A stretch of 35,825 nucleotides of DNA. It comes from Atopobiaceae bacterium. Its GTDB lineage: Bacteria; Actinomycetota; Coriobacteriia; Coriobacteriales; Atopobiaceae. The notes beneath the pieces are model-generated. The model was not told the origin of the DNA, searched no databases, and worked only from the letters and a program-made list of their open reading frames with translations. The stretch spans positions 1-35,825 of the forward strand of contig JAUNEG010000002.1 in the NCBI GenBank assembly GCA_030525685.1, read 5' to 3'. Shown here piece after piece: positions 23,937-32,261 of the stretch; position 1 is the stretch's first letter; every line of letters starts with the position of its first letter. The position numbers were made by a program, and so were the translations under genes.

Positions 23937-24437
23937 CTAGCGACGCCCGTAGGTCACGAAGTCGAAGGGGACGCCCTCGGGGGTGACGCCACCCGCGCGG
24001 GTCTCGACGACCTCCCAGGCGGGGTCGGCGTCCAGGTCGGGGAAGCGCGTGTCGCAGGGTCGCACGCAGTGGTTGCGCGTCACGACGGCGCGCTCGCAGC
24101 GGGGGAGGAGAAGCTCGTAGACCTGCCCGCCGCCGATCACCCACGCCTCGTCCTCGTCCGCGACCGCGGCGAGCGCCTCCTCGACGGAGTGCACCACGTC
24201 CACGCCCTCGGGCGAGAAGGACGCGTCGCGCGTGAGCACGACGTTGCGGCGGTTCTTGAGCGGCCGCCCGCCCGGGAAGCTCTCGAGCGTCTTTCTCCCC
24301 ATGATGACCGGGTGGCCCGTCGTGCAGGCCACGAAATGCCGCATGTCCTCGCGGTTCTCGACGACCATCCCGCCGTCGAGCCCGATGCCCCAGTCGTCGC
24401 ACGCCGCCACGATCGCACTCAGCTTGCAGCTCATCAT
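23937..24437 (-). CDS. folA: Dihydrofolate reductase
   Basis: A 166-residue DHFR that reduces dihydrofolate, produced by the neighbouring thymidylate synthase, back to THF with NADPH. Visible are LSAIVAACDDWGIGLDGGM (N-terminal strand and Met20-like loop), GHPVIMGRKTLESFPGGRPLKNRRNVVLTR (NADPH site) and AWVIGGGQVYELLLPRCERAVVTR. The acidic active-site residue lies in VENREDMRHF. AGAAAGGT lies upstream of two consecutive ATGs; the first is used. It follows thyA on the same strand after 119 bases. Confidence 0.94.
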   Translation of the reverse strand: MMSCKLSAIVAACDDWGIGLDGGMVVENREDMRHFVACTTGHPVIMGRKTLESFPGGRPLKNRRNVVLTRDASFSPEGVDVVHSVEEALAAVADEDEAWVIGGGQVYELLLPRCERAVVTRNHCVRPCDTRFPDLDADPAWEVVETRAGGVTPEGVPFDFVTYGRR

Positions 24438-24475
24438 TCATACCTTTCTGCACCGTTGGGGCTCGGCGCATTGCC

Positions 24476-24530
24476 CCGGCGCTCAGACAGCTTGCCGCAA
24501 AGAGCGCGGCAAGAACCCGCGGCGGGACAA
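24476..24530. repeat. ~55-bp structured sequence between thyA and folA (copy B)
   Basis: It is related to the folE-folC gap sequence at 14461-14516. The inner hairpin is CTTGCCGC / GCGGCAAG. An outer 11-bp helix encloses the whole unit (GGGCTCGGCGC at 24459-24469 with GCGCCGAGCCC at 24532-24542), giving a riboswitch-like shape. Because folA is read on the minus strand, the RNA in the folA message would be the complement of this strand, whereas at folC it is the same strand. Function unknown. Confidence 0.6.
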
Positions 24531-24556
24531 AGCGCCGAGCCCTTCTCGCCGGACGC

Positions 24557-25405
24557 TCAGACCGCGATCGGGATGTTCTTGACCTGCGGGCCGTGCTCGT
24601 AGTTCTCGATGATCAGGTCGTCGGTCGTGAAGTCGTAGAAGTCCGTGACCTCGGGGTTGAGGCGGACGGTGGGGGCGGGGTAGGTGGGGCGCGAGATGAG
24701 CTCGCGGACGACGTTGACGTGTCGGTCGTAGATGTGGGCGTCGGCGATCATGTGGACGAGTTCGCCGGCGTTCATGCCCGAGACCTGCGCCACCATCATG
24801 AGCAGGATCGCGTACTGGCACACGTTCCAGTTGTTGGCCGCAAGCACGTCCTGGCTGCGCTGGACGAGCACCATGTTCAGGGTGGGACGGTCCTCGTCCG
24901 GCTCCTGCGTCACGTTGTAGATCGCGTTGTAGGCGCAGGGGTAGAGGTTCATCTCGGACAGGTCGGCGAACGTGTAGAGGTTCGTCATGATGCGGCGGGA
25001 GTAGGGGTTCTCGCGCAGGTCCTTGAGGACGCGGTCCATCTGGTCGTAGTCCCCGTCGGGGTAGTGGGACTTCACGCCCACCTGGTAGCCGTACGCCTTG
25101 CCGATCGAGCCTGTCTCGTCCGCCCACTCGTCCCAGATGTGGGGCTTGAGGTCGTGGACGTCGTTGGACTTGCGCTGGTAGATCCAGAGCACCTCGTCCA
25201 TGGCGGACTTGAGGGCGGTGCGGCGAAGCGTCAGTGCCGGGAACTCCTCGCGCAGGTCGTAGCGGTTGCACACGCCGAAGCGCTTGATGGTGTAGGCGGG
25301 CGTGCCGTCCTCCCAGCGCGGACGGACCTTCTGGCCCTCGGTGGTGGTGCCATGCTCGATGATGTCGGAGCACATGGAGATGAAGAGGTCGTCGGCCCTG
25401 CTCAT
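24557..25405 (-). CDS. thyA: Thymidylate synthase
   Basis: A 282-residue enzyme making dTMP from dUMP with methylene-THF. The active-site cysteine is in LYPCAYNAIYNV. The usual PCH His is Ala, as is also seen in the ThyA type of Bacillus subtilis (PCV), which the whole sequence resembles (for example VRPRWEDGTPAYT, IWDEWADETGSIGKAYG, LNPEVTDFYDFTTDDL). Further marks are SRRIMTNLYTFADL, LVQRSQDVLAANNWN, MIADAHIYDRHV and the C-terminal KNIPIAV. The start overlaps the stop of the upstream small membrane-protein gene by 4 bases (ATGA). With folA it forms the thymidylate cycle. Confidence 0.93.
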   Translation of the reverse strand: MSRADDLFISMCSDIIEHGTTTEGQKVRPRWEDGTPAYTIKRFGVCNRYDLREEFPALTLRRTALKSAMDEVLWIYQRKSNDVHDLKPHIWDEWADETGSIGKAYGYQVGVKSHYPDGDYDQMDRVLKDLRENPYSRRIMTNLYTFADLSEMNLYPCAYNAIYNVTQEPDEDRPTLNMVLVQRSQDVLAANNWNVCQYAILLMMVAQVSGMNAGELVHMIADAHIYDRHVNVVRELISRPTYPAPTVRLNPEVTDFYDFTTDDLIIENYEHGPQVKNIPIAV

Positions 25406-25815
25406 GCCCGGACTCCTTCCGCGCCGCGCGCCTCGGCGGTGACGAGACGACTCGAGAACCAGCCGTCGCCCGTCCAGTCGAGGTCGTCGCCGAAGTCGTA
25501 GTAGGGGTCGTCGTCGGGGGAGAGGAACTCGTCGTAGAACTCGTCGTACGGGTCGTCGTGCCCGAAGCCGTCGAGGTCGTAGCCGTACGAGTGGTCGTAG
25601 GAGTGCGCCGCGAGCGTGCTGAGCATGCCGGTGCAGCTCGACACGCCGAGGCAGAGGACGGCGAGAAGGGCGACGGCGACGCCGAAGACGACGTAGGCGC
25701 CGATCCCGGAGCCCGAGTTATCGGGGTCGGTCGTGCCGCTCGCGCTCTCGATGACGGGGGGCCTCGAGCCGTCCTCGTCCCGATCCTCGGTGCGCTGGTC
25801 CCTGTCTTCGGCCAT
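25402..25815 (-). CDS. Small acidic single-pass membrane protein, unknown function
   Basis: A 137-residue protein. It has a charged N-terminal ~35 residues (AEDRDQRTEDRDEDGS), one hydrophobic helix at ~38-62 (IGAYVVFGVAVALLAVLCLGVSSC), then a very acidic Asp/Tyr-rich tail (DDPYDEFYDEFLSPDDDPYYDF). GGAGGAG before the ATG at 25815 fixes the start; ten further in-frame residues upstream lack a ribosome site. Its stop overlaps thyA. No family is recognised. The acidic tail may bind cations or basic partners outside or inside the membrane; the orientation is not clear. Confidence 0.7.
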   Translation of the reverse strand: MAEDRDQRTEDRDEDGSRPPVIESASGTTDPDNSGSGIGAYVVFGVAVALLAVLCLGVSSCTGMLSTLAAHSYDHSYGYDLDGFGHDDPYDEFYDEFLSPDDDPYYDFGDDLDWTGDGWFSSRLVTAEARGAEGVRA

Positions 25816-25854
25816 GGGGTCTCCTCCCTCGTTGCCCTCAATCATACCAAGACG

Positions 25855-26280
25855 CTAGAGGAGCTGGTCGGCGAAGGCCTCGTCCCAGTAGTAGGTGAGC
25901 GAACGGGCGAGCGCGACGTCGGCGGGAAGCCACTCCACGTCGAGAAGCTCCTCGCGCGCGAGCCAGCGGAGCTCGCTGTGGACGCCTTCGCTCGCTGCGG
26001 GCTCGGCCCCCGACGCGAGCGTGCAGACGAAGCAATCCATCATCAGGTGGAAGTCGGGGTAGTCGTGCTCCACGGTGTCGTAGAGCCAGGCGGCCCCCAG
26101 CTCGCAGCCGAGCTCCTCCCTGATCTCCCGACGCAGTGCCTCGATGGGCTGCTCGCCGGGCTCGACCTTTCCGCCCGGCAGCTCCCAGAGCCCCTCCTGC
26201 GGACCCGTTGCCCTTCTCGCCGCCAGGAGCATCCCGTCGCGATGGACGAGGGCCGCCGCGACCCGTGTGACCTCGATCAT
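25855..26280 (-). CDS. Nudix hydrolase, MutT-like
   Basis: A 141-residue protein with the full Nudix box GKVEPGEQPIEALRREIREE and the following LGC, preceded by GLWELPGG. Proteins of this size with such an N-terminus (VTRVAAALVHRDGMLLAARR) typically sanitise 8-oxo-dGTP or related nucleotides. A ribosome site GGAGG lies 8 bases before the ATG. It starts 2 bases after the thioesterase stop, so the two are cotranscribed. The substrate is not proven by sequence. Confidence 0.88.
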   Translation of the reverse strand: MIEVTRVAAALVHRDGMLLAARRATGPQEGLWELPGGKVEPGEQPIEALRREIREELGCELGAAWLYDTVEHDYPDFHLMMDCFVCTLASGAEPAASEGVHSELRWLAREELLDVEWLPADVALARSLTYYWDEAFADQLL

Positions 26281-26282
26281 GA

Positions 26283-27020
26283 TCAGTCCTCCCTGTCCTC
26301 GGGCCGCTGGAACCGGACGAGCGCGTAGGTGGCGCCCGAGCCGTCCGTCAGCTCGACGTCCCAGCCGCGCTCGCACGGGTACGCCACGGGGACGAGGAGG
26401 TCGTCCAGGCGCGCCATCTGGCGATAGAGCACCGAGACGCACCCGCGCGTCCTCGAGAGCACGGCGTCCCCGAGCGCCTCCGCGGCGAACATGACGTACT
26501 GTGCGTTGTTCACGTGTCGGTTGGTGTCGAGGTTGTGGGGCCTCACGCGCACGGGAGCGAGCTGTGTGCCCTCGCCGCTCGCCCGCAGGCGTCGGTCGAG
26601 CGGGCCCATCTCCAGCCGCGGCGCGTCCGAGCGGTAGACGAGCTGGTCCTCGGCGACGCGGGTGGCGTGGCCCCGCTCCGCGTCGAACATGATCCACTGG
26701 GAGTCGGCGCGCGCCAGCGAGCGGCCGTCGGCCGCCTCGATCTCGAAGCAGCGCAGCGCGTGGGCCCGCGTCATCTCGTAGCACCAGGTGGAGACCCTGA
26801 TGCGGTCACCGAGCGCGGGCAGGTCGTCGATCTCGATCCGCCATGTCGCGAGCACCCAGGCGAGGTGGCGCGCCTCGAGCGACGCGAACCCCTGGCCGAG
26901 CTCATCGGACTGGAACGTGGAGCAGTCCTGCAGGTAGTCGATCGTAGAGACGAGCGAGAGCCGTCCCGTCTCGTCACACTCGCTGTAGCGCACGCGGCTC
27001 TCGAAGCTGTACTTCTCCAT
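26283..27020 (-). CDS. Acyl-ACP thioesterase (FatA/FatB-like)
   Basis: A 245-residue double hot-dog protein of the acyl-ACP thioesterase family. The first hot-dog begins SFESRVRYSECDETGRLSLVSTIDYLQDCST, and WVLATWRIEIDDLPALGDRIRVSTW is typical. The second has the catalytic-region motif NLDTNRHVNNAQYV (Asp, Asn, His). It releases fatty acids from ACP, which may tune chain length or supply free fatty acids to anaerobes. AAGGAGGGTCC precedes the ATG. It is divergent from the oxidoreductase gene and first in a minus-strand run with the Nudix gene. Confidence 0.9.
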   Translation of the reverse strand: MEKYSFESRVRYSECDETGRLSLVSTIDYLQDCSTFQSDELGQGFASLEARHLAWVLATWRIEIDDLPALGDRIRVSTWCYEMTRAHALRCFEIEAADGRSLARADSQWIMFDAERGHATRVAEDQLVYRSDAPRLEMGPLDRRLRASGEGTQLAPVRVRPHNLDTNRHVNNAQYVMFAAEALGDAVLSRTRGCVSVLYRQMARLDDLLVPVAYPCERGWDVELTDGSGATYALVRFQRPEDRED

Positions 27021-27088
27021 GGACCCTCCTTGTCACAAAGAGAACCATAGCAGGGCGCACGGCGACGCGCACGGGAGAGGACGGCGTG

Positions 27089-27094
27089 TAGAAT
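27089..27094 (+). promoter_or_regulatory. Putative -10 box of the oxidoreductase-azlCD unit
   Basis: TAGAAT, 31 bases before the ATG, in the 104-base divergent gap. The same hexamer precedes the metallopeptidase gene at 31529-31534. No clear -35 box. Confidence 0.4.
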
Positions 27095-27124
27095 CGGCTT
27101 GGAGCAGACGACGAAGGGAGAGTC

Positions 27125-28189
27125 ATGGGCACGGTTCGGTTCGCGACTATCGGTACGAGCGGCATCTGCGAGCGGTTCCTCGAGGCGCTCGCCGAGGCGG
27201 AGGGGGCCGACTACGTCGCCGCCTGCTCGCGCGACCTCGACCGGGCCCGCTCGTTCGGCGTACGGTACGGCGCGCGGCTCTTCTTCGATGACCTCTCCGA
27301 GCTCGCCTCGAGCGACGAGGTCGACGCGGTCTACATCTCCAGCCCCAACGGCCTCCACGCCGAGCAGGCGCTCGCCATGATCGCCGGCGGGAAGCACGTG
27401 CTCGTGGAGAAGTCGCTCGCCGCCAACGAGCGCGAGGCCCGCAGGGTCTTCGACGCCGCGCGCGAGAGGGGCGTGGTGGCCATGGAGGCCATGCGCAACC
27501 TGCACGTGCCCACCTTCGCCGCCATCGAGCGCGTCACGGCCTCCGAGCTCGGCGCCGTTCGCCTGGCGACGCTGCGCTTCTCCAAGGTGACCTCGCGCAT
27601 GGCGCGGCTGCGCGCCGGCGAGCGACTGAACATATTCGACCCCGCGCTGGCGGGCGGCGCCCTCATGGACATCGGCGTCTACTGCGTCGAGCCGGCCGTG
27701 GCCCTCTTCGGCAGGCCGGAGACGGTCCGCGCCCTCGCCGTCACCGCGCCCGTCCCGGGCTGCGACGCCGACGACCCCTGCTCCATCATAGACCTCGCCG
27801 GCGAGGCCCTTCTCGGCTACGGCGACAAGATCGTGAGCCTCTCCTACGGGAAGATGTGCGACGACGTGATCCCCTCGCAGGTCGAGGGCGAGGAGGGGAC
27901 GCTCCTGTGGGACCAGACGTCCTGCCCCGTGAACCCCCGCGTGCATGACCACGAGGACAAGGGCCTGATATTCCGCATGGAGGAGGCGTCCACCCGACCC
28001 GTTCCCGCCGAGGTCCCCGCCAACGACATGGTCTGTGAGATCGATGACTTCACCGCCGCCGTCCGCGGCGAGGCCGCCGCGCTCGAGGCGGCCGCTCGCT
28101 TCGAGCGGGTCACGGTCGACTCCCTGGCCGTCATGGACGAGATCCGCCGTCAGGTCGGCGTGCGCTTCCCCGCTGACCTCGCCGAGTAG
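27125..28189 (+). CDS. Gfo/Idh/MocA-family oxidoreductase
   Basis: A 354-residue NAD(P)-dependent sugar- or polyol-type dehydrogenase. The N-terminal Rossmann domain has FATIGTSGICERFLEAL, DAVYISSPNGLHAEQALAMIAGGKHVLVEKSLA (with the conserved EK) and AMRNLHVPTFAA. The C-terminal alpha/beta domain contains ALAGGALMDIGVYCVEP, whose DIGVY motif carries the usual active-site Asp and Tyr. Members oxidise or reduce sugars, dihydrodiols or biliverdin-like molecules; the substrate is not evident here. GAAGGGAGAG precedes the ATG. azlC begins one base after its stop. Confidence 0.9.
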   Translation: MGTVRFATIGTSGICERFLEALAEAEGADYVAACSRDLDRARSFGVRYGARLFFDDLSELASSDEVDAVYISSPNGLHAEQALAMIAGGKHVLVEKSLAANEREARRVFDAARERGVVAMEAMRNLHVPTFAAIERVTASELGAVRLATLRFSKVTSRMARLRAGERLNIFDPALAGGALMDIGVYCVEPAVALFGRPETVRALAVTAPVPGCDADDPCSIIDLAGEALLGYGDKIVSLSYGKMCDDVIPSQVEGEEGTLLWDQTSCPVNPRVHDHEDKGLIFRMEEASTRPVPAEVPANDMVCEIDDFTAAVRGEAAALEAAARFERVTVDSLAVMDEIRRQVGVRFPADLAE

Positions 28190-28190
28190 C

Positions 28191-28904
28191 ATGCACGACG
28201 CGTCGCTCCGCTCCGACCTCGCCGCAGCCCTGCCGGAGGCGCTGCCCGTCATGCTCGGCTACGTCGCCATCGGCATCCCCTGCGGCGTCATGGCCGCCGA
28301 GGTGGGGCTGTCGCCGGCCGTCGCGTTTCTTGTCTCGGCGACGTTCTACTCGGGCGCCGGGCAGTTCATGATGGCCTCGCTCGCCCTCGCGGGCACCCCG
28401 GTCGCCTCCATGGTGGCGAGCGTGGCGCTCGTGAGCACGCGCCAGCTGCTCTACTCCGCCGCCCTCTCGCGCTATGCCGAGCGCGCCCCCCGGCCGCTCG
28501 CCGCGCTCTTCGCCGCCACGGTCACCGACGAGAGCTTCGGGGTGAACATGGGGCGCTTCGTCGCCGACGAGTCCTGGACGGTCCGGCGCGCGACGGCGGT
28601 CAACGTGGCGAGCATGCTCTCGTGGGCGGCGGCCAACGCGCTCGGCGCGGCCGTGGGGCCCGCCCTCGCCATCCCCACGGCGATCATGTCGTTCGCGATG
28701 ACGTCGATCTTCGTCTGCCTGCTCGTGGGGCAGTCGTGGACGCGCGTCAACGTCGTCGTGGTCGTCGCGTCCGTGACGGCCGTCGTGGCGCTGAAGGCGC
28801 TCGGCGCCGGTTCGCTCGCCGTCCTGCTCGGCGCGCTCCTGGGCGTCGCCGCCGGCCTCGTCGCCGGCGCGCTCGAGAGGGGGTCGCGCCATGAGCACGA
28901 CTGA
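28191..28904 (+). CDS. azlC: Branched-chain amino acid exporter large subunit, AzlC family
   Basis: A 237-residue membrane protein with several hydrophobic segments. Family marks are ALPVMLGYVAIGIPCGVMA, ATFYSGAGQFMMASL, STRQLLYSAALSRY and TVTDESFGVN. With AzlD it exports branched-chain amino acids or related compounds. The ATG lies one base after the oxidoreductase stop, and the gene overlaps azlD by 14 bases, a typical azlCD arrangement. Confidence 0.92.
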   Translation: MHDASLRSDLAAALPEALPVMLGYVAIGIPCGVMAAEVGLSPAVAFLVSATFYSGAGQFMMASLALAGTPVASMVASVALVSTRQLLYSAALSRYAERAPRPLAALFAATVTDESFGVNMGRFVADESWTVRRATAVNVASMLSWAAANALGAAVGPALAIPTAIMSFAMTSIFVCLLVGQSWTRVNVVVVVASVTAVVALKALGAGSLAVLLGALLGVAAGLVAGALERGSRHEHD

Positions 28905-29202
28905 CTTCCTGGTCTTCTACGGCTGCGTGCTCGCGGTCATTCTCGCCTGCCGCTGCGTCCCGCTCCTCGCGCTCAAGGGTCGCGAGCTGTCCCCGCGCGT
29001 GAGCGAGGCGCTCGGGCTCATCCCGCCCGCCGCGTTCGCCGCGCTCGTCGCCAACGACCTCTTCGACCCGTCCGTCGGCCTCTCTTGGCAGCCGCTGCTC
29101 GCGGCAGCCCTCGTCGTGGTCGTGGCGAGAAGGACGGGGTCGCTGATCTGGTGCGCGCTCACCGGCATGGCCGCCTACGCGGCGCTCATGCTCGCGCTCT
29201 AG
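28891..29202 (+). CDS. azlD: Branched-chain amino acid exporter small subunit, AzlD family
   Basis: A 103-residue protein with about four hydrophobic segments and the family features TRCVPLL-like ACRCVPLLALKGRELSPRVSEALGLIPPAAFAALVANDLF. It is the obligatory small partner of AzlC, and the overlapping starts support translational coupling. The GAGAGGGGG upstream of the ATG is inside azlC. The 78 bases after it, up to the convergent lipid kinase, show no clear terminator. Confidence 0.9.
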   Translation: MSTTDFLVFYGCVLAVILACRCVPLLALKGRELSPRVSEALGLIPPAAFAALVANDLFDPSVGLSWQPLLAAALVVVVARRTGSLIWCALTGMAAYAALMLAL

Positions 29203-29280
29203 GCGCCGCGCGACCGCCGTCCCGCCCGAGAGCGAGGGGCTCGGAGGCGATGTGGCACGAGAGGGGCGCCCGTCGCGGCG

Positions 29281-30252
29281 CTACTTGGGGTAGGCGATGA
29301 CGTCCGAGCCGCCGAAGCGGGAGGAGCCGTCGTCCTCGGTCCCGTAGGGGCTCATCGAGTCGACGACGATGCGCGCCGCGCCGGGCAGGGCCCGCGCCTC
29401 GTAGGCACTCACCAGGCTCGGTATGACCTCGCCGTCGACCTCGAGCGGCATCGCGGCCGAGCACTCGATGCGAATCTCGCGCCCCCTGAGCGACTCTATG
29501 TGCGGACGCCCGATGGCGTGTCCGCTGCGGTCCACGAGCCCGAACGCAAGGGGCTTCAGGAGCTGCGCGGCATCCGAGGTCTCCACGACGATGACGTCGA
29601 GGAGCCCGTCATCCATCCGACAGTCCGGCACGATCTCGATGTCTCCCTGGATCATGGCGTTGTTGGCGACGAGGCAGGTGATGCCCGCGCGCTCGACCGT
29701 CTCCCCGTCGACCGTGATGGAGAAGCGCCCGACGGTCGGCCGGGGGCTCGAGAGCGCGGCGGCGAAGTACGCCGCCTGCCCCATGACTGCCTTGTTGGGC
29801 AGCGCCGCCTGCATGAGCTGGGCGTCGAAGCCGGTGCCCGACATGAGGGCGAAGCCCCGACGTCCCACCTCGCCGTCGACGGTGGTCCAGGAGATCTCGC
29901 CGATGTCGAGCCGGGCCGTCTTGCCGATGCGGCAGGCGCGGGCGAGGGCGGAGGGCTCGGGCGCGTTGCCGATGTTGGCGCAGAGCAGGTTGGCGGTCCC
30001 GGAGGGGAAGACGCAGGTCGGAACGTCGGCGTCGCGGAGCTCGTGGAGGAGCGTCGAGATGGTGCCGTCGCCGCCCGACAGTACCACGACGTCGAAGGCG
30101 TCCGCCCCGGCGCAGGCGACGGAAGGGTCGAAGTCCTCGTCGAGCACGCGGGTGAGGCACTCGTCGCCTCCCTGGAGCAGGGCACGCTCGAACTGGAAGA
30201 CGGCGTCCGACCCAAAGCCGGAGCGGGGGTTGTGTATGACGAGGGCGCGCAC
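29281..30252 (-). CDS. Diacylglycerol kinase-family lipid kinase
   Basis: A 323-residue member of the DagK/YegS family, which phosphorylates diacylglycerol or related lipids using ATP at the cytoplasmic membrane face. The nucleotide site is SGGDGTISTLLHEL, and the second conserved block is CVFPSGTANLLCANIGN. Further marks are NPRSGFGSDAVFQF at the N-terminus, FALMSGTGFDAQLM, and MDDGLLDVIVV near the C-terminal beta sandwich. The start is the GTG at 30252, which has GGGAGGAG in front; the open frame extends 60 codons more but overlaps the divergent rnd promoter. Confidence 0.9.
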   Translation of the reverse strand: MRALVIHNPRSGFGSDAVFQFERALLQGGDECLTRVLDEDFDPSVACAGADAFDVVVLSGGDGTISTLLHELRDADVPTCVFPSGTANLLCANIGNAPEPSALARACRIGKTARLDIGEISWTTVDGEVGRRGFALMSGTGFDAQLMQAALPNKAVMGQAAYFAAALSSPRPTVGRFSITVDGETVERAGITCLVANNAMIQGDIEIVPDCRMDDGLLDVIVVETSDAAQLLKPLAFGLVDRSGHAIGRPHIESLRGREIRIECSAAMPLEVDGEVIPSLVSAYEARALPGAARIVVDSMSPYGTEDDGSSRFGGSDVIAYPK

Positions 30253-30285
30253 TGATCTCCTCCCGGGTCGGGCGGTGCGATTGGG

Positions 30286-30291
30286 TATCAT
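30286..30291 (+). promoter_or_regulatory. Putative -10 box for rnd
   Basis: TATCAT, 65 bases before the rnd start in the divergent lipid-kinase/rnd gap. No good -35 box is seen. Confidence 0.35.
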
Positions 30292-30355
30292 GGTGGGGCG
30301 CGTCTCGCGCCCTAGACAAGTGTACCCAAACCCCGCAAGGGGAGAATCGAGCGCC

Positions 30356-31486
30356 TTGTACCTCTCCACATCAGAGCAGCTCGCCGACTTCTGCGAGCAG
30401 GCCGCATCGGCCAAGGTGATCGCCGTCGACACCGAGTTCCTTCGCGAGAAGACCTACTACCCCAAGCTCTGCCTCGTGCAGGTCGCGGCGGGGGAGAACA
30501 TAGCGGCCATCGACCCCATCCTCATCGACGACCTCTCGCCGCTCGCGAGGCTGCTCGCCGACACGAGCGTCACCAAGGTGCTCCACGCCTGCGGCCAGGA
30601 CCTCGAGGTCCTTCTCGAGGGCATGTCCGTCGCCTGCGCGCCCGTCTTTGACACGCAGCTCGCTGCCGCCTTTCTCGGGATGAGGCAGCAGGCGAGCTAC
30701 GCGGCCGTCGTGGAGGCGTACTGCGGCGTCCGCCTGCCCAAGGCCGAGTCGCTCACGGACTGGTCGCGGCGCCCGCTCGACCCCGAGCAGCTCACCTATG
30801 CCGAGGACGACGTCCGCTACCTCCCGGCGATCTACGACCAGATGATGTCCGAGCTCGTCTCCAGGGACCGCCTCTCGTGGGTCCTCCCCGAGATGGAGGC
30901 GCTCTGCGACCCCGCGCGCCTGCGGAAGGAGCCGCGCGAGGCTTACCTGCGCCTGCGTCGGTCGGGCTCTCTCACGCGGCGTCAGCTCGCCGTGGCGCGC
31001 GAGGTGTGCGCCTGGAGGGAGGAGTCGGCGGCTCGCCGGGACCTCCCGCGCAAGTGGGTCGCCTCGGACGAGGTTGTCGTCGAGGTGTGCAAGCGCACGC
31101 CGAACTCGCTCGACCGGCTCCGCAAGATCCGCGGCACCGACCAGATCCCCGAGCGCGACGCGCGACTCCTGCTCGAGGCGGTCTCCCGCGGCCAGGCGTG
31201 CCCGCCCGACGAGTGTCCCAAGGTCGCCCGCCATGCGCGCCCCTCCGCCGAGACCGAGGGGGTCGTGGACCTCATGTACGCCGTGCTGCGCCTGGCCTCC
31301 GAGGGGAGCGGCGTGGCGACCCAGCTCATCGCCACGCGCGACGACCTCCTCGACTTCGTCCAGAGTCGCGACGAGTCTCCGCTCTCGCGCGGCTGGCGCT
31401 GGGAGCTCGCGGGCTCCACGCTCGACAAGCTGCTCTCCGGCGAGGTCGGCCTCACCGTCCGCGAGGGGCGGATCGAGCTGCTCTAG
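30356..31486 (+). CDS. rnd: Ribonuclease D
   Basis: A 376-residue 3'-5' exoribonuclease acting on tRNA and other stable RNA 3' ends. The DEDDy residues are visible: AVDTEFLREKTYYP (Asp, Glu), HACGQDLEVL (Asp) and LTYAEDDVRYLPAIYD (Tyr and Asp). HRDC domains follow, with SGSLTRRQLAVAREVCAWREESAARRDLPRKWV and KIRGTDQIPERDARLLL. The start is the TTG at 30356, after AAGGGGAG with ~10-base spacing; no nearer ATG or GTG is in frame. The rare start and the long spacing suggest low translation. Confidence 0.9.
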   Translation: MYLSTSEQLADFCEQAASAKVIAVDTEFLREKTYYPKLCLVQVAAGENIAAIDPILIDDLSPLARLLADTSVTKVLHACGQDLEVLLEGMSVACAPVFDTQLAAAFLGMRQQASYAAVVEAYCGVRLPKAESLTDWSRRPLDPEQLTYAEDDVRYLPAIYDQMMSELVSRDRLSWVLPEMEALCDPARLRKEPREAYLRLRRSGSLTRRQLAVAREVCAWREESAARRDLPRKWVASDEVVVEVCKRTPNSLDRLRKIRGTDQIPERDARLLLEAVSRGQACPPDECPKVARHARPSAETEGVVDLMYAVLRLASEGSGVATQLIATRDDLLDFVQSRDESPLSRGWRWELAGSTLDKLLSGEVGLTVREGRIELL

Positions 31487-31528
31487 CACCGTCCGCCCGG
31501 CCCGCGCATTGTCGTCCGACGGCGTGGG

Positions 31529-31534
31529 TAGAAT
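31529..31534 (+). promoter_or_regulatory. Putative -10 box for the metallopeptidase-xse unit
   Basis: TAGAAT, 31 bases before the metallopeptidase ATG, the same hexamer and distance as at 27089. A TTGTCG upstream (31509-31514) is spaced 14, too close to be a standard -35. Confidence 0.4.
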
Positions 31535-31565
31535 GGACGCAGTCCAGACGTGATTGGAGACGCAC

Positions 31566-32261
31566 ATGCCCTTCTACATCGGATACGGGTTCGACCCGGC
31601 ATATCTTGTCGTCGTGCTCGTCGCGCTCGTCCTGGGTACCGCGGCGCAGGGCTACATCAGGAGCACCTACCGCAAGTGGTCCCAGGTCGATGCCGGCATC
31701 CCCGGCACCGGCGCCGACGTCGCGCGGCAGATGCTGGCGGACGGGGGCGCGAACGACGTGGGCATCACGCGCGTCGCCGGCTCGCTCACCGACCACTACG
31801 ACCCGCGTGACAACATGCTGCACCTCTCCGACGACAACTACCGCGGCGCCTCGGTCGCCTCGGTCGCCGTCGCCTGTCACGAGGCCGGGCACGCGATCCA
31901 GGCCGCGCAGGGCTACGGCTTCTACCGCCTGCGCTCCGCGCTCGTCCCCGTGGTGTCCGTCGCGGAGAGCTCCTGGATCCTCGTGCTCCTCGCCGGCGTG
32001 TTCCTCAACCTCGTCGGCATGGTGCAGCTCGCCATCGTGCTCTTCGCCGCCGCCGTGGTATTCCAGGTGGTCACCCTGCCGGTGGAGATCGACGCCTCGA
32101 GGCGCGCGGTGGCGTACCTCTCCGCGCGCGGCTCCGGCCTCGACGAGAGGGGCGCCCGGTCGGTCCTCACCGCCGCCGCCCTCACGTACGTCGCGGCGGC
32201 GCTGACCTCCCTCATGCAGCTCGTCTACCTGCTCGGTCGCTACGGCGGCAGGGACGACTGA
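31566..32261 (+). CDS. Neutral zinc metallopeptidase, YugP family
   Basis: A 231-residue membrane protease. The zinc motif HEAGHAIQ (HExxH) sits near residue 105 between an N-terminal membrane segment (LVVVLVALVLGTAAQGYI) and later hydrophobic helices (~140-175 and ~205-225). The pattern YDPRDNMLHLSDDNYRGASVASVAVACHEAGH is diagnostic. The substrate is unknown. GATTGGAGAC precedes the ATG. The stop overlaps the xseA start by one base, so it is cotranscribed with the exonuclease VII genes. Confidence 0.88.
   Translation: MPFYIGYGFDPAYLVVVLVALVLGTAAQGYIRSTYRKWSQVDAGIPGTGADVARQMLADGGANDVGITRVAGSLTDHYDPRDNMLHLSDDNYRGASVASVAVACHEAGHAIQAAQGYGFYRLRSALVPVVSVAESSWILVLLAGVFLNLVGMVQLAIVLFAAAVVFQVVTLPVEIDASRRAVAYLSARGSGLDERGARSVLTAAALTYVAAALTSLMQLVYLLGRYGGRDD

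Noticed and set aside
24557..25405. Inactive thymidylate synthase because PCH reads PCA
   Set aside because: The B. subtilis ThyA type also lacks that His (PCV), and all other active-site segments are intact.
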